From positions 1 through 60,063 of the forward strand of contig DAOUTW010000026.1 in the NCBI GenBank assembly GCA_030668485.1: a stretch of DNA of 60,063 nt. Reading direction: 5' to 3'. Position numbers and translations under genes: made by a program. The notes below the pieces were generated by a model, which did no database searches, was not told the origin of the DNA, and was given only the letters and a program-made list of their open reading frames with translations. This document shows positions 59,949-60,063 of the stretch, one piece after another. Numbering within the stretch: position 1 is the first letter of the stretch; every line of letters begins with the position of its first letter. This DNA comes from Candidatus Zixiibacteriota bacterium (lineage in GTDB: Bacteria; Zixibacteria; MSB-5A5; GN15; JAAZOE01).

Positions 59949-60063
59949 CCACGGCTTTAGCCGTGGATGAATGAGCCTTGAGGCGGTATAATACCGCCGA
60001 AAGATCCTGAAGCCTGGTGTCTGTTCATAACTGTATAGAACTTCATGGGCAACAGGATTCAGG
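59949..60063 (-). mobile_element. Possible IS200/IS605-type end, cut by the window edge
   Basis: Three hairpins lie in a row. They are CCACGGCT-TT-AGCCGTGG (59949-59966), GGCGGTAT-A-ATACCGCC (59982-59998), and a larger one with arms CCTGAAGCCTG (60006-60016) and CAGGATTCAGG (60053-60063). The first resembles the terminal hairpin common at IS200/IS605 ends near tnpB. No transposase is in the window. An alternative is an unrelated structured RNA. Confidence 0.35.

Overview
The window reads as a chromosomal contig from an uncultured Gram-negative bacterium of the FCB superphylum, most like candidate division Zixibacteria. The basis is a combination of traits. Many secreted proteins end in paired dockerin-like calcium repeats (variants of [12 protein letters not shown]). 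Others carry FG-GAP/VCBS repeats, thrombospondin type 3 repeats or a type IX-style C-terminal sorting domain. There is a PorV-like barrel, several TonB/ExbBD sets and a B12-riboswitch-controlled TonB-dependent receptor. The assignment is inference; no rRNA or complete tRNA lies in the window.

Layout. 1-3.1 kb: a GIY-YIG ORF and an AftB-like membrane glycosyltransferase, each bracketed by copies of the same dispersed repeat. 3.1-7.8 kb (minus): nfnB-nfnA, acetate kinase and 3-hydroxybutyryl-CoA dehydrogenase, a redox and acyl-CoA block. 7.9-11.25 kb: an accessory cassette of an ATP-grasp ligase and an opine-dehydrogenase-like enzyme between direct copies of a 60-bp hairpin repeat. 11.6-14.4 kb: TauE/SafE exporter, TPR protein, cyclophilin lipoprotein. 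14.5-18.7 kb: dxr, rseP, two signal peptidases and a small Cys protein. 18.7-23.5 kb (minus): two large paralogous FG-GAP/dockerin proteins. 23.7-28.4 kb: ccmABCDEF cytochrome c maturation with a Cys-type CcmE. 28.5-29.7 kb: a lipoprotein. 29.8-33.6 kb: cobalamin riboswitch, TonB-dependent receptor and a beta-propeller/dockerin protein, a likely B12 uptake locus. 33.6-34.9 kb: a gene-free region full of structured repeats and an orphan promoter. 34.9-37.3 kb (minus): two secreted dockerin/cohesin-like proteins, one with a sorting domain. 37.6-41.1 kb: a fused two-subunit E1 dehydrogenase and a TonB_C-like secreted protein. 41.4-49.4 kb: a long envelope-energisation operon (TPR protein, membrane protein, ExbB, two ExbD, TonB, small membrane proteins, second TonB). 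49.7-57 kb: PorV-like protein (minus), a zinc-ribbon protein plus Ski2-like helicase behind a LexA-box-like operator, and a Lon protease with an eroded ATPase site. 56.8-59.9 kb: two cohesin-like secreted proteins. The window ends in hairpins that may be an IS200/IS605-type end.

The parts most worth following up are the ATP-grasp/opine-dehydrogenase cassette, the covarying hairpin repeats at 33.6-34.5 kb, the LexA-like operator inside the helicase promoter, the GIY-YIG repeat units, the CcmE C-x3-Y variant and the eroded Lon. TTGACA-17-TATTTT promoters recur. Domain and family names come from reading the translations; no database search was run.
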